A stretch of DNA of 64,000 bases from Spinacia oleracea. Taxonomy: Eukaryota; Streptophyta; Magnoliopsida; Caryophyllales; Amaranthaceae. The stretch is from positions 2,418,001-2,482,000 of the forward strand of contig NC_079490.1 in NCBI RefSeq assembly GCF_020520425.1, read 5' to 3'. Made by a program: the position numbers and the translations under genes. Within the stretch, counting starts at the first letter, position 1. Every line of letters starts with the position of its first letter. This document shows, in pieces, positions 39,101 through 51,310 of this stretch. The notes under the pieces are model-generated. The model searched no databases. It saw nothing but the letters and a program-made list of their open reading frames with translations, and had not been told where the DNA came from.

Positions 39101-40289
39101 CTCTTTTCTTTGCTTCCTTTGCTGCTACAGGCTCGTTTAGGTGCAGTTCCTTTGATCCAACGACCGAAAACGAGAGTTTGGTTGTGCAATAATGAGGGAT
39201 TTGGTCTAATAGTTCTTGGTAGCATCCTAAATTGCTCATTGTATGTGATGTATGTAGTTTAACATGCAAATTTTCGAGTAGTTTCTGATCTAATCTCTTT
39301 CTGTAAGTTATAGTTTTAGATCTGATCCCTTTTACAGTGTTAGTATGTGTTAAAACTAGTTTATGTGTCTCATTGCTTTAGATAGAATCTTAGTAATTCT
39401 TTATCATGGATTAGCAACAATGATCTAGTTCTATTGGCGAAACTTGAGAGCCTTAGAGTTAGAATCCAAACTTCATTTACTTGGATTTTGCTTACCTATT
39501 GTTTACTATGTTTATGTCGATCTAACATTCACGAGAAATTTAAAGCAAATTCAAAATAAACCTCTTTGTAGAGTATTGACCAATACCTCTCATCAGAAGT
39601 TGCCTTTGCTTAATTACGTGCTTTGTTGCTAGCCTTTATAGATACTGTGTTGTCGCATTTTTTAAAGTTTTTCAAGACTTAACAAAGTCTCCACACAACA
39701 GATACATTCTCGTCGTCAGTCCCACTTGTGCCTATTGAGCGGACACAAGTGCCCCGATTTACCCTCGACACTCGCTCTTGTGGCCCATAGGCAAGAGTGC
39801 CCATTCTGAATCAAGCACCCGCTCATGCCCCAAGACTTAGAGATTCACTTTCAGCACAACGCTTATGCCCTTGCCGCCCATAGGCGAGAGCGTGACGCAC
39901 GATTCAGTGTCAAAACACTTGGACCGTGACACTTAGGCTCGAGATTAAATACACATGTTGCGGCGCCTTTCCGGGTGCCATTCCCTACAATGATGTCAGT
40001 TCATTGCTGAATGAACTTTAAGTCAAGCCTGAAACGTTATCGGGCCATATTACCTTCCACAAGTTCATAACAGAGGCTATAATTGCAAAGAATCAATAAT
40101 CTATATAACACATTACTGATAAGATACAAAAATGAGATGGGGTTTCCGGCATCTCTTCAGCACAAAAATCAACCAAAACATCGGAACCTATTAACATAAT
40201 AATTATATCGAGATCTACAAAATATTTGAAGCATTTTGAAGATACATTTTCCTTTCTTTAGTTGACAACATAATCTATGTATGTAATAA
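39101..40289. other. Convergent spacer between TITAN9-like and CHLD
   Basis: Holds the two 3' untranslated regions plus a GC-richer block of three short hairpins at 39723-39893 (listed separately). The rest is AT-rich with no recognisable gene. Confidence 0.5.
39723..39893. repeat. Cluster of three hairpins with a GCCCATAGGC-type loop
   Basis: Hairpin 1 (39723-39751): arms CACTTGTG and ACACAAGTG around CCTATTGAGCGG. Hairpin 2 (39773-39799): arms CGCTCTTG and CAAGAGTG around TGGCCCATAGG. The third (about 39860-39893) has TTGCCGCCCATAGGCGAGAG near its centre. The loops are related to each other on opposite strands (CCTATTGAGCGG versus CCGCCCATAGG). Copies share flanking GATTCA words. Family and role unknown. 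Confidence 0.5.
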
Positions 40290-43200
40290 TCATGAGTTTT
40301 TGAAATCTGCCAAAGCTTCCTTGGTTGTTGCCGAGATTACAGCATCAGATGCATTAGGCAGATAATAGTATTTTCCTGCAGAAAGAAGGTAACAAGTTTT
40401 TAGGTCGTGTGATACACAGGTTACATGTTCTTTTACAATTGTATTAAAACAGATTTGATATTCGAAAACGAAATTATTCAACACTTATTTGAAAGAGTAA
40501 CAAAAATGTTTATGAAAAAGTTGAAGGTGATCGAATAGAGCTAATGAGTACAAAGAATTTTTTTTAATTAAAATTTAAGAAGAGTCAATTAATATCTTCA
40601 TTTCAAAAAAAAAAATCAAAATCAAAATCAAAATGAAATGGAGTTTTAAAAAGATGACAAAGTGGCATATAAGTGTTTGTTGTTTTAAAATATTAGTATA
40701 GATGTGTTTACGTAGCCATACCTTGAGCTACTCTGGCTATCTCTTTGGCAAAGCCGGTTGAAACAAATTTGTTCTCCGTGTCAATGACAAGCAGCGACAT
40801 TCCTGCTTTGTATATTTTACCAGCCACTTCAAGTATCTCATCCTAATAAGAGACATAACACATGTAACATCATCAGTTTTCAGGCGCAATTTAAATGGTG
40901 AACCATGGTGCACAGTGAGAATGGTGCACCTTAAGAACATAAGTTTATAGCTAAAAGAACATTACCTTACATGAAAAGAACATGAATATATTCAACATTT
41001 ATACTTGCAATAAAAAGTGAAATATTTTTTTTTTTTGTTAATTTTGATAACAAAAAAGTGAATAATATGTGACATGTTCTTTTGTGGCAATGTCATGTTC
41101 TTTTACATGTGCACATCTATAAATGTATTCTTTTAGGTGCACCACGGTCCATAATCCACGAATTCATTTTCAGGACATACAAAATAAATTGCAAAAAGGC
41201 TGATATTTTGATAATTGAAAGGTTTCCAATGACCTTTTAGCCATCACAAAAATTGGACCTCAAGGTCCAGGAGATCTAAAGACTAAAATCATACCTTTAA
41301 CTCTTTTGAAGAAGGCCGAGGGGTATCTGCAGTGACTGCTTCTGGGTCATTAGATCGTTTCAGCGATATGTTTGCCCTACCATCGGTTATGGCAACAATC
41401 ATAATGCGTCCAACGTCCCCACTTTTTTCTGCATTTAGTCCAACCCTCACAGCCTAATCATATATAAGGAAGAATCAGAGACATGCACATGAACTTAATA
41501 GCTTTATAGCGAATTTAATTCAAGAGTCAAGACACATTAAGGCACAGGATATGCGTGGAAATGTACTGACCGTTGTAAGACCATGAGCTAGAGGAGAACC
41601 TCCACCACATGGAAGCCTCTCGAGACGTTTTCTTGCCATGGAAATTGATCTGGAAGGAGGCAGGAGAACTTCTGCAGCGTCTCCACGAAATGGAATTATA
41701 GAAACCTGAGTAAAATAGCCCAGAAAACATCAACGTAGGGTACCTTAATCGAAGTGATCTAACAGAAAGGGGCATAATGCCTCAGTTGGACAAGCTGAAA
41801 TGACCTACAGTATAATTTTTTGCCCGTCCACCTCTAGTAAAAGAGATACTGTGTGAAAGGATAGGTGTTGTAAAGGTGGAAGTGCAGTACAAAAGTATGA
41901 GACAGTACAATGGGGCATGTCTGGTCATTACTCATTATGAAGATAATAAAAAGTGACAAACCAATATATAGATACCAAAAGCAGTTTCATCTATTCAATA
42001 TCCCAAAAGCAGTATGGTCGGTTTGTTTATTTCATGCTGTCAAATTATTTGTGTTAAAGGAAATTCTACACGGTGGCCTTGTAATATTGGAAATTCCATA
42101 TGGTGGAAACAAAAAATTCTAAGTTTCTAAAATGACCTTATGATATTGTATAAATCCATTACGTGCCCTTATTTTTGTTTTAATGGCTAACTTACAATTT
42201 AATCTAACTTTAATCCTTACCAAATATTACCACTACCCCAACCACCCATAGCCCCCTGCATCAATCCACTAGTCCAACCCGAGCGTCCAACGATAACCAC
42301 CATCGAATCACAGAAAACCCCTACCAATCCTCAAAAGCACCACCGCAACCCATCCTTCAACCTCACTTCCTCATCCCTCCTAAAAATGTCAAACCCCAAC
42401 TCTCTTTTCCTCTCACTAAAAATGTCAGAAGAAAGAAACACCTCACCATAGAACTCATCACTTTCAGTAGGCAAATTAAAGTGAAGAAACAAGTTCAGGC
42501 TCTAGCGAGAAATCTGCGAAAATCGCCATCAAGAAGAAGCCTAAAATTGTCAAGCTCTACCACTTCAGGCTTGCCGTTAAACGACACCATCCAACTCGAA
42601 ATTTCTTGCTTGAGTGAGTTAATTATGTCACTGCTTTTCAACCGATGGATCAATCCCACTTATCATACAGTTAAAGAGAGGTGTAGAGAAGACGAGATGG
42701 GGAAGAAGAGGTGAGCTCGCGGGGTGAGGAGCCAAAAATAGGTAGATTGATTAGAAGATGAATGGTAGGCTAGTAATCTCATAATTAATTAAGGTTAAAC
42801 TAAATGGTGAGTTAACCATTAAAACACAAATAAGAGCACATAGGGTAATATACAATACTATAAGGTCACTTTAGAAACTAAAAGTCTTTTGTTTCCACCA
42901 TGTAGAATTTCCAATACCATGAGTCCACCGTAAGAATTTCTCTTGTATTAACGTAGGTGCAGAAAAAGTCAGTTTCGCCAGGGAATCCAAACTTATTTCT
43001 AAGTTTGTACATTAACCATTTCACACTTGAACAATGAGCATTCAAGTACTCCATCCATCAATTTTGTATGCACAATAATTAACAGTTTGTTTAGATATCC
43101 CTATGTTTGACTGGAGGCATTAATCCTATTTGTGCAAATGTCATCAAGAACAACATCATGTTGGTTTCATAACTTAAGATAGATTCACCTGATCTCTGCT

Positions 43201-46200
43201 TGTATAACTCTCAGCCAACAACTTAAGTGCTGCACCTTTTGCATTCTGCATACGGTTTAACGCCATACTCCCACTAGCATCAACCACAAATATAACCTGT
43301 CATCAAATAGTTATCCAGCCAATTAAATACAGCAGTATTAGTGCTGCTGTTTCTCAATATATATTTCTCAAGATCTTAGGAAGTTATTATTCTGCTATGT
43401 TAAGAGTTAGGTCTGGAAAAGCATGCAATCTAATGTTCGGAAACTGGGAAGTAATGGAATCAAAAGTATGAAGATGAAAATGACATAAATAGAGAGGTGT
43501 ATTAAAGCCAAAAGTGAATACCAAAGCTCCTGCTTTTCTAGCCATTCTTTTTGCTCTCATGTCCGTTTTTTCCACAAAAACTTTCCTCTCCTTGAGAACA
43601 TCCTTCTCCTTCCTCAGTTTTTGATATGGAGCAGCAGCTCTAAGAGTTGCATCCACGGCTAATCTCCTGACAGGACCCTGTTCAGAACAAGTTTTCTTTA
43701 GTGGAAATAGAAGAATGGTGGAGCACAATACTTTTTACAGAGGCAGCTAACAAGTTAATAAATCTTTAATCAAAATTTCTGGTTCTTGAAGTCTCATTGA
43801 GGCAAATAAACCGGTCCGGACTTAACAATGAGAGCATAACAGGAATATTTTACCTTGGTTCATCTTTTATCAATCTTTATTTATTTATTTACTTATTTTA
43901 TAATGGGTGGTAGGTTCTGTTGGGAATGGGGGTGGGGGGGACTTTGAAGCATTGGCTAAGGCTATGTTTAGTAGGGTGTAAAACGTTTTCATGGAAAACG
44001 GTTTTCCCCTTTTCAATCATTTTACGTTGTTTGCTTTGGCAAGGGATGAAAAACCATTTTCCATAACTTCCTCAAAGGTGGAAAAACATTTTCCATTTGA
44101 AAGGAAGGGAAATCACTTTTCCACTTTCCTCCTTAGCCCCATCTTCCTTCTTCCCATCACTCTTCACCCATATTCTCCCATTTTCCTTTTTTTATTAATT
44201 TTCTTGTAAGGAACCAAACAAAGGAAAACTAGTTTGGAATTGTATTTTTCACTGAAAAAAGTTTTCCATGAAAAATCATTTTTCACTGAAAACGTTCTAC
44301 ACCAAACCAAACGGAGCCTAATTGTAGACTGTCAGGGAGTAAAAAGCTCAGAAAAGTAAGTAAGCAAGCTATGATGCACTAGAAACCTTTGGAAGCATTG
44401 GCTTAATGTAGCGGCCTCTGTCTTCTGAAAATATGACATTCTTTGCTCTCCCAGCCTTCCCTTTGCGTCTCTGAGCTTGTTGAGCAAAGAAAAGAAGTTT
44501 CTCATCCACCAAACCTCCTTCTGCGTCAAAGATAAATTCCTCGGGTAATTGGTCCTGCTGTTGTTCGTTCTCATCATCTTTCTCCTCATCATTCTCATCC
44601 TGTAACACATCAAGAAAAGGTAAGTCCAAAAACAAGCCACGACTCACTTAACAAGCAGAGACTATAGAGTTCAGAAAGGGGACAAAGGAACCTCTTTATC
44701 TTCATCTTCTTCCTCATTTTGCTCCTCAGATGGGTCTTGATTCTGTTGAGGAGGTGGTGGTGGTGGAGGTTGCTGCTGATTTTGATCTTCTGGGGGCCTC
44801 TCTTGGATGTTCGAACGAGGAAGAATTACCAGTTCAACCTGAAAAGAAACAATATAATATATCAATATATCATTCAAAACTAGTTGCGTGCTTCAAAATG
44901 TCATCATATCATTTACCAGTTCCTGTGATATTAACACCTTGACAAAAAGTTAGAAACTACGAAGTCACATATGATAACCACAATATTGACACTTTTTCTG
45001 ATGATCCCAAGAAAAGTACGACTTCACATTTTCACATAAAGCAACTAAAAGAAATCCAGAAGGCAACAAGGTTTACATGAACGATACTTAACAGCTTTCT
45101 TCAGGTCATCCACGCCAACTTTTTCACGTCCCTCAAAAGCAGCCAGGCACTTGGCAACGCGCATAGCATACAACTCAGCTCTGTGGCCCTGCAAATAAAT
45201 GTTATACTTGTAGCAGCTCATATTACTTTCAAAAACAAATAGCAAGCATATGCTTAATTTTACAAAAGAATGAAAATACAGTTCAAACACCAATCTTGTT
45301 CTGGTATTGGCTTCATTCAAGAGTCTAAGCAGTGTGTATTTATTTCATCATTGTGTAAACCTAGTAATCTACATAACCCTTCCTCCACAAGTAGATGAGT
45401 ACCTTCTCACAAGCAGTTCCTAACGACCTAACAGTTACAGCAGCCACCATTTTAGATAAGAAATATCAGTTTAGTTTGTATGGTGACATCATTCTTTCCT
45501 ACTTGACTCTACTGTAATACATATCCTACTAAACGTCCTTGCATCTGCAATGTTTTTCTTTAACTTCTTCCCCAATTCGTAATTAATATACCATGGCGAC
45601 CCTCTTATTAGCTCAATAAAGCCTTTGACAATTGACTATTCAACAATATATTTTAAAATAGCAAACCTATACCCTTGCATCAGCACAAGTTATTATTTCC
45701 AAGACTTAACAGTTCTGCATGTTACTCTATCAATAAACCGGATAACCAAAAGTTATCTGCTCTAATTGCAAACGGAAAATGTGTCACTTTTACCTAAACA
45801 GTGATGGCCTGTGAGTCCATCTTAAGATTTCTAAGAAGAATACACAGGATTATAATCACGAGATAATCTTGTAAAAGATACACAGCATGCCAGAAAATGA
45901 AGAATAAATATAATATAATCATGATGACCAAAAGAGAGTCTATTTTTCAGAACCTGGCAACCACCTCGCATTGCTTCCATGACTAAGTATTTTAGTTGCT
46001 CCTTGCTAATAGTAACATCTTTCAAGTACTCCCGTGCCAAAATGATCTGCAATATAGTCAAATAGCCAGAGCATTAAACATAGCTTCAGAAATCCAGATC
46101 TCAAACAAGGACAAAGCCTTTCCAAGACAGCTGTTTGGAGAGTCTCAACATTATTAATAATGTGGAGCTTTGACAGCCAGATATGCGCATATATCCTAAT

Positions 46201-49200
46201 GCGCATGACGTGTGTGGTGTGCCTCAGGAAAGGTAAGGAAGAAGGTCTTCTGTTTGGGAAGGGGGGCATTTTGAGGTGATGGGAACAAAGTGGGTTATTT
46301 GTTTTATTTTCTCGTGTCTACAGGTCTTTTATACAAATTCTTAGAGGAATATGGGGAGGAAACTTCTACGGGGGTCGGGCTGACTGTTCCTTAATTCTTC
46401 TATACACAGTGTGTACCTTTGTTCACATTACTGCTACTCTATGGGGTTTTCCAGAGTTGATACTCTTGCTAGTGAAGAAGCACGAGTGGCAATCAAATAT
46501 TTATCGTTGAATCCCATTAACTTCTTCAGAGGACTTATCCTCAATTGTTGCTTTCGTTTTACTTCACACGTGAACAGAATGAAGTTAGTCAAGTCCAGCA
46601 CAAGAAAATCCTCCATTCTGGAACGAGTTCGTATGGTTTGCATATTATCATTAAGATCTATTCCATACTTCAGGTATTCAGGTGGATGGCGGGGAGGGAA
46701 ATCTTTCACAGTTACATAAAGGTGAAGATAAGAAAAAGCTCAAAACTCACGAAAACATACTATAAATAGAATGTTTTACACGATACTAGGTAAAAACCAA
46801 CTTGATCGTTACTTCATTACCTGTGTTTTTGCTAATTCTGTTTCCTCCTCGACCATTTTAAATACTTCATTAGTTTGTTCCTGAAACCGTGTAGCGATTC
46901 CAACAGCTGCAACACGGTCATCAAAGCTCATCGGAAGATCTGCACTGCAGAAGGATTAGGACATTAGTGTATGATAGTATATAGAAAAATCTAGGTAAGA
47001 ACAAGCCTACCAGATATGCTGTTCAGGCTCTAGGTACAATATAATACCAACTCAGAAAACCCCTAACTATCCATATTATAGAAACCCTTAAGTGGGTATA
47101 CCTTAGATTAATTGCCACACGATCCAACAAATGCTCACGTACAGCACCCTCTTCTGGGTTATAGGTGGCAATCAACAGAGGCTTGCACGGGTGACGAAAA
47201 CTGATTCCTTCTCTTTCAACAATATTCACACCCTCGGTTAAAACATTCAGGAGAAGATTACTAATCCCTTCATCCAGAAGGTTTATCTCATCAATATACA
47301 GGACACCTCTATGAGCTTCAGCCAGTAGTCCTGGCTGGAAAACAGTAGTTCCTGATTTCACAGATTCCTCAACATCAACAGACCCAATAAGTCTATCCTC
47401 CGTAACACCGAGAGGAATCTGCAAAGTGTAGAACCAATTGATGGATGAAGGTAAACAAAAAAACAAGGTAACTATAAGAGGATTTTCCATGTCTCGAATA
47501 AAGTACCTGTACAAATGGAGATTTTACAACTTTGGTCTTGATATTTCCAGACGAATCATACTCAATACGATCAGCCAATCCATCTTCCCACCTTCATTAT
47601 TTGCACCAGATTAAATGATTACGCAAGCAAACTAAATGCACATCAAACAAGGTATGGCTAACAAATGAAGTAGGACTGTGCAACTTATGATTTTAGTTAA
47701 TGAACAACAGAATTTTAAGTTTATTAGCAGAAAGTGAATACTGAGAATAAAAAGACCAAAGTATGTAACAATAAACTTCCTAAATAGAACATAATATAGA
47801 TGACAAAAAGAAAATGTTCAACGGTAGGGAAATTAAAAGAGAAAGGGTTCATTTCATACGGAGTAGAATGTATTTCAGATGAGCAAAAAGAAAAATAACA
47901 TGGAGTAACCTTACTCTTCTGGACAGGATGGGTCAGCATTTGAAATGGAATCCGCAACTACATCAATAGGTGGAAGAATGGCATGTAAACCACGGGCCAT
48001 AATTGTTTTTGCTGTCCCTCGCTTTCCTGAAATGCCTATCCCTCCTATTTCACGGTCAATAGCTCCAAGCAAAAGTGCAGTTTTTATGGCATCCTGCACT
48101 TAAATGTACACCTCTAAGGAGAAAGACAAGAGGTTGCAAGCAAGAACTATAATACGTGTACTGTTCCTAAAGGCTAGTTACGACATGCATACAGCTTCAG
48201 TGGAGCATTTAAATAAGCTCTATAGTACATCAAAAATATATCTTGACCCACATTTCAAATTAAATGTAGGATCCATTGTCAAAGCAGTTAGAAGTTCTTA
48301 AACAACGATATCCACTCTTAAGTTTTAACTACAAGGATGTGAAACAGTTGATTTACCAGGTTCTGTTAAAATTGGTAGAAGAGATTGTACCAAATTATAT
48401 TCAGACATAAACAAAATCAAGACCGGCTTTTCTGGCAGTTCACCATTTGTAGTCAAACGTATGACATATTTTTAAGAATGTTACTACCTTCATTTCCAAA
48501 AGGGGACTACCAAAGCTTCTTGGTTCACCTAGCCATATTTCGTATACCAAGAAGTACTAAGGCTCCGTTTGGTAGGTTGTAAAACGTTTTCATTGGAAAA
48601 GGATTTTCCCTTTTTAACCATTTTACGTTGTCTGGTTTTTCAAGGGATGGAAAACAATTTTCCATTACTCCCTCAAGGGTGGAAACACCTTTTCCATTTG
48701 AAAGGGATGGAAACAACTTTTCTACCTTTCCTCCTTAACCCACTCTCTCTTCTTCCCCTCAATCTTCACTATCTTCTCCCATTTTCTTTTAAGAAACCAA
48801 ACAAAGGAAAACTAGTTTGGAAGTGCGTTTTCTCTTGGAAAATGTTTTCAATGGAAAATTATTTTAGACTAAAAATGTTTAACACCAAACCAAACGGAGC
48901 CTGAATGAACTAAAGTCGCCTATGTCGCCATAATAACTTGATCAAGACAATAGATGAATTAATTAGGTGTTCATAAACTAATCACAACTATCAGTCCATT
49001 GAGATATATAACAGGCTCCCAATTAAGCAATAATAGGCGATTAGCTATATTTGGCATTACAACTAATAGGACATTTGGATGTGTAATTGAGTAAAAATGA
49101 TCCTCTATGGTAGACAGAATGTGGTAATTCTACATTAGGATCCTCCACAAAATCAACAAATCATTGCAACTTCCTCAACATCCAAATTAAATCCACATTT

Positions 49201-49963
49201 TAGCTTCTTTGTTCATTCTAATAAAATTCTTCAGAAATATGATCAACAATTAATTTATTCATGTTGAATTTCCCTCTGATAAAATTACTCTCACTGCCCT
49301 TTGAGTGAAATTGAACTCTAATTCGAACAATTGCAAGGCTCCCAATTAGGCAATAATAGGAGATTAGCTACAAACCATTGCAACTTCCTCAAAATCTAAA
49401 TTAAATCCACATTTAGCTTCTTTGTTCATTCTAATCAAATTCTTCAGAAATATGTATGATGAACAATTAATTTATTCATGTTGAATTTCCCTCTGATAAA
49501 ATTACTCTCACTGCCCTTTAAGTGAAATTGAACTCTAATCGAACAATTGCAAGCATTTCTGGGGTTATTCCGACCATCATTTCAATCATCAAGTACAAAA
49601 ACATACAAATCATTCGACAATTTAGGGGAAAATCGATAAACAAACATTAATCAAACAAAATTCGAGAATTAATGAGGGAGACCTCACCTGTCCAACAACA
49701 GCAGCAAGGGGGAAGAATTGGCGTCCATAATTAGCACCTTTAGGGGTTTCGGCGTCGGAAACAGCGGCACCATTGTCGGCATTTACAGTTGCGGTGGCGC
49801 GAATTCTGAACGCCGGTGGTGAGCGGTGGAAGTTGCGGCGGCGAGTGAGGTTAGTAGAGTTGAAGGTGGAGTAAGACAGAGAAAATGGTTTGTTGTTGGA
49901 GGAAGAGTGTGAATTGAGGAGAGAGAAGCATGGTGGAGGAGCAGGAGAAGAAGCCAGCGCCAT
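40290..49963 (-). CDS. CHLD: Magnesium-chelatase subunit D, chloroplastic (15 exons, 764 aa)
   Basis: Minus-strand exons are 49963-49688, 48093-47915, 47591-47507, 47418-47102, 46944-46821, 46046-45954, 45188-45093, 44838-44692, 44599-44387, 43677-43522, 43296-43189, 41705-41571, 41453-41295, 40842-40722 and 40375-40290; all introns are GT-AG and the total is 2295 nt. With ChlI and ChlH the protein inserts Mg2+ into protoporphyrin IX, the committed step to chlorophyll, in the plastid stroma. Residues ~1-55 are Ser/Asn-rich and read as a transit peptide. An AAA+ domain follows (~80-350), with [11 protein letters not shown] at the Walker A site and [14 protein letters not shown] as Walker B. 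A Pro run and an acidic linker (~400-490) lead to a von Willebrand A domain with the [14 protein letters not shown] and ITDGRAN. Start chosen at MALASS; an upstream in-frame Met gives an unusual extension. Length matches plant ChlD. Confidence 0.96.
40893..41159. mobile_element. GGTGCACC-ended element in CHLD intron 13
   Basis: The left part contains GAACCATGGTGCACAGTG and AATGGTGCACCTTAAGAAC, and the right part TTCTTTTAGGTGCACCACGGTCC, forming imperfect inverted ends. The interior carries AAAAGAACAT and ATGTTCTTTT words in opposite orientation. It resembles the element at 63338-63705 at the GGTGCACC terminus. No clear target duplication. Confidence 0.45.
42058..42942. mobile_element. Mutator-like element with long TIRs, possible gene capture, in CHLD intron 11
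   Basis: Terminal inverted repeats extend for roughly 165 bp: AGGAAATTCTACACGGTGG at the left against GAGAAATTCTTACGGTGG from the right, with shared TATTGGAAATTC, ATGGTGGAAACAAAA, AGTTTCTAAA, TGACCTTAT and TTTTAATGG. Flanks are TTGTGTTAA (42049-42057) and TTGTATTAA (42943-42951), a 9-bp target duplication with one mismatch. This is the hallmark of Mutator-like elements. The ~550-bp interior has no transposase and is GC-richer than the intron, with short open frames around 42481-42714. Confidence 0.8.
43959..44319. mobile_element. AGGCTCCGTTTGGT-type MITE in CHLD intron 9
   Basis: The left end AGGCTATGTTTAGTAGGGTG and right end ACACCAAACCAAACGGAGCCT pair imperfectly, with inner GTAAAACGTTTTCATGGAAA facing TTTCACTGAAAACGTTCTAC. 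It is related to 29602-29970 and 48560-48902. Noncoding, although it contains spurious open frames. Confidence 0.65.
48560..48902. mobile_element. AGGCTCCGTTTGGT-type MITE in CHLD intron 1
   Basis: The terminal 14 bp are a perfect inverted repeat: AGGCTCCGTTTGGT and ACCAAACGGAGCCT. The interior shares GTAAAACGTTTTCATT, CCATTTTACGTTGTCTGG and GGAAAACTAGTTTGGAA with the other two copies. Perfect ends suggest it is the youngest of the three. Confidence 0.75.
49130..49560 (-). repeat. Duplicated ~240-bp segment in CHLD intron 1
   Basis: The order CATTGCAACTTCCTCA, AATTAAATCCACATTT, AGCTTCTTTGTTCATTCTAA, TTCTTCAGAAATATG, TGTTGAATTTCCCTCTGATA, ATTACTCTCACTGCCCTTT and GAAATTGAACTCTAAT appears at about 49160-49330 and again at about 49375-49548. 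The copies are nearly identical apart from small indels, so this is a recent tandem duplication. Confidence 0.85.
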
Positions 49964-50456
49964 TGTTGAGAGCTTGAAGAAGAAGAAGAAGAAGATAGAC
50001 TGAAAAGTTTTTCGGAGTTTCACTTATCTGTTACTCTATCAGCCACGTGGACTTTTTTTTTTTTTTTTCTTCAAACAAAATTTATCAATTTATAAATGGG
50101 CCCACCAAGTTATCACCCCGTCCCCAGTCACCAAGCCAAACTTTTTGGCCCGACCCGACATGACATAGAGTAGACACGATCTGTTTAGACCAATGGCCCG
50201 TGGGCTCGGCTCAAAGCCCGGCCCCGTCCGACCCACGACCATCTTTAGATCTAGTGGTAAAGGAAATTGAGAAGCATCTAGGACCAGAGTTTTCCAAGAA
50301 TAAGAATCAAGGAAGTTTAGAAGGTCAGTTGGGAGGTCTTAAGAATGTAGAGACAACCAAGTTGAAGCAAAATGGTCAATCTTTTTATCCTTTAGCAAAG
50401 GGAGTACACCCGAATGAGAATAATGGTTCGGTTTTGAGTGAGAAAACCAATACCTA

Positions 50457-50957
50457 TGGCCCATTCGGTATCGTTTTTTGTTTCCAGTTTTCTGTTTCTT
50501 ACAAAACTAAAAACCAAAATATGAAAACCACAAAAATTAGTTTTCATTTTTTTGTTGCCAGTTTTCAAAATTAACATTATTACTATAAGTACGATTATTT
50601 TATACTACCTCTGTTTCATAAAATTCTTTACAGTTACTATTTGCACGGACTCCAATACAATACTTAACTACTAATATATCCAATTTCATATGTGAAAAAA
50701 TTATAAAAAGTTGATATTCCGAAAATGAATAACTAGACCAATCTAACAAGATCTTATATGTAACATTTTGATGTATATAATAGTGGGAATTTACGGTCAA
50801 AATTTTCATACTTTGGACACATTTTCCAAAGCGTAAAGAACTTTCTGAAACGGAGGTAGTATTTCATGATTCAATATAAATCATATACCTTATAAAAATA
50901 AAATAAAATAAAAAAGAACCAAAAACTGAAAACTAACAGTGATACCGAACGAGCCTA
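50457..50957. mobile_element. GGCCCATTCGGTATC-type element with nested Stowaway
   Basis: The left end GGCCCATTCGGTATCG and right end GATACCGAACGAGCCT form an inverted repeat. Next to them GTTTCCAGTTTTCTGTTTCT and AAAAACTGAAAACTAACAG also pair partly. A complete Stowaway-like element (50605-50859) sits in the middle, so the host element was about 245 bp before that insertion. Confidence 0.65.
50605..50859. mobile_element. Stowaway-like MITE, 255 bp, nested
   Basis: The left end CTACCTCTGTTTCATAAAAT and right end CTTTCTGAAACGGAGGTAG are flanked by TA on both sides. The next inner words AATTCTTTAC and GTAAAGAACT also pair. It is related to the copies at 14258 and 22411 by size and ends. Confidence 0.85.
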
Positions 50958-51310
50958 GGAGCTGATTCAGGGTTGTCCGAGAAAAAATCCCCTCGAGTTA
51001 GTTGTTAGTTGTGTTCCAAAAGGAAAAACAACCTTCATGAACAAAAGAAATCCATCTAAAAGCATGAATGTTTCGAGGGTGGATGCTAAACTTAAGCAAG
51101 GGAAGGAGTTATAATTTTATCACCCCCGTTTAATGGAAATATTGAAGGTTCGCAACTTCACCACAAAATTAAATATCTCGAAAATGCAGAAGAGACATCA
51201 TTCATACTATTGTCAACTAAAGAAAGGTGAGAAGGAAGATGGTGGTAGGCCGGCCCGAAGCCCGACCCTTGCTTAATTTTTAGCAGTGAAATTGCGGTTA
51301 CGGTTGCGGG

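Noticed and set aside
48525-48904. Open frames rich in FPL words in CHLD intron 1
   Set aside because: They lie wholly inside a MITE.
49961-50023. Upstream in-frame Met for CHLD (MKLRKTFQS...)
   Set aside because: It would add a poly-Phe stretch before the transit peptide; MALASS fits plant ChlD starts better.
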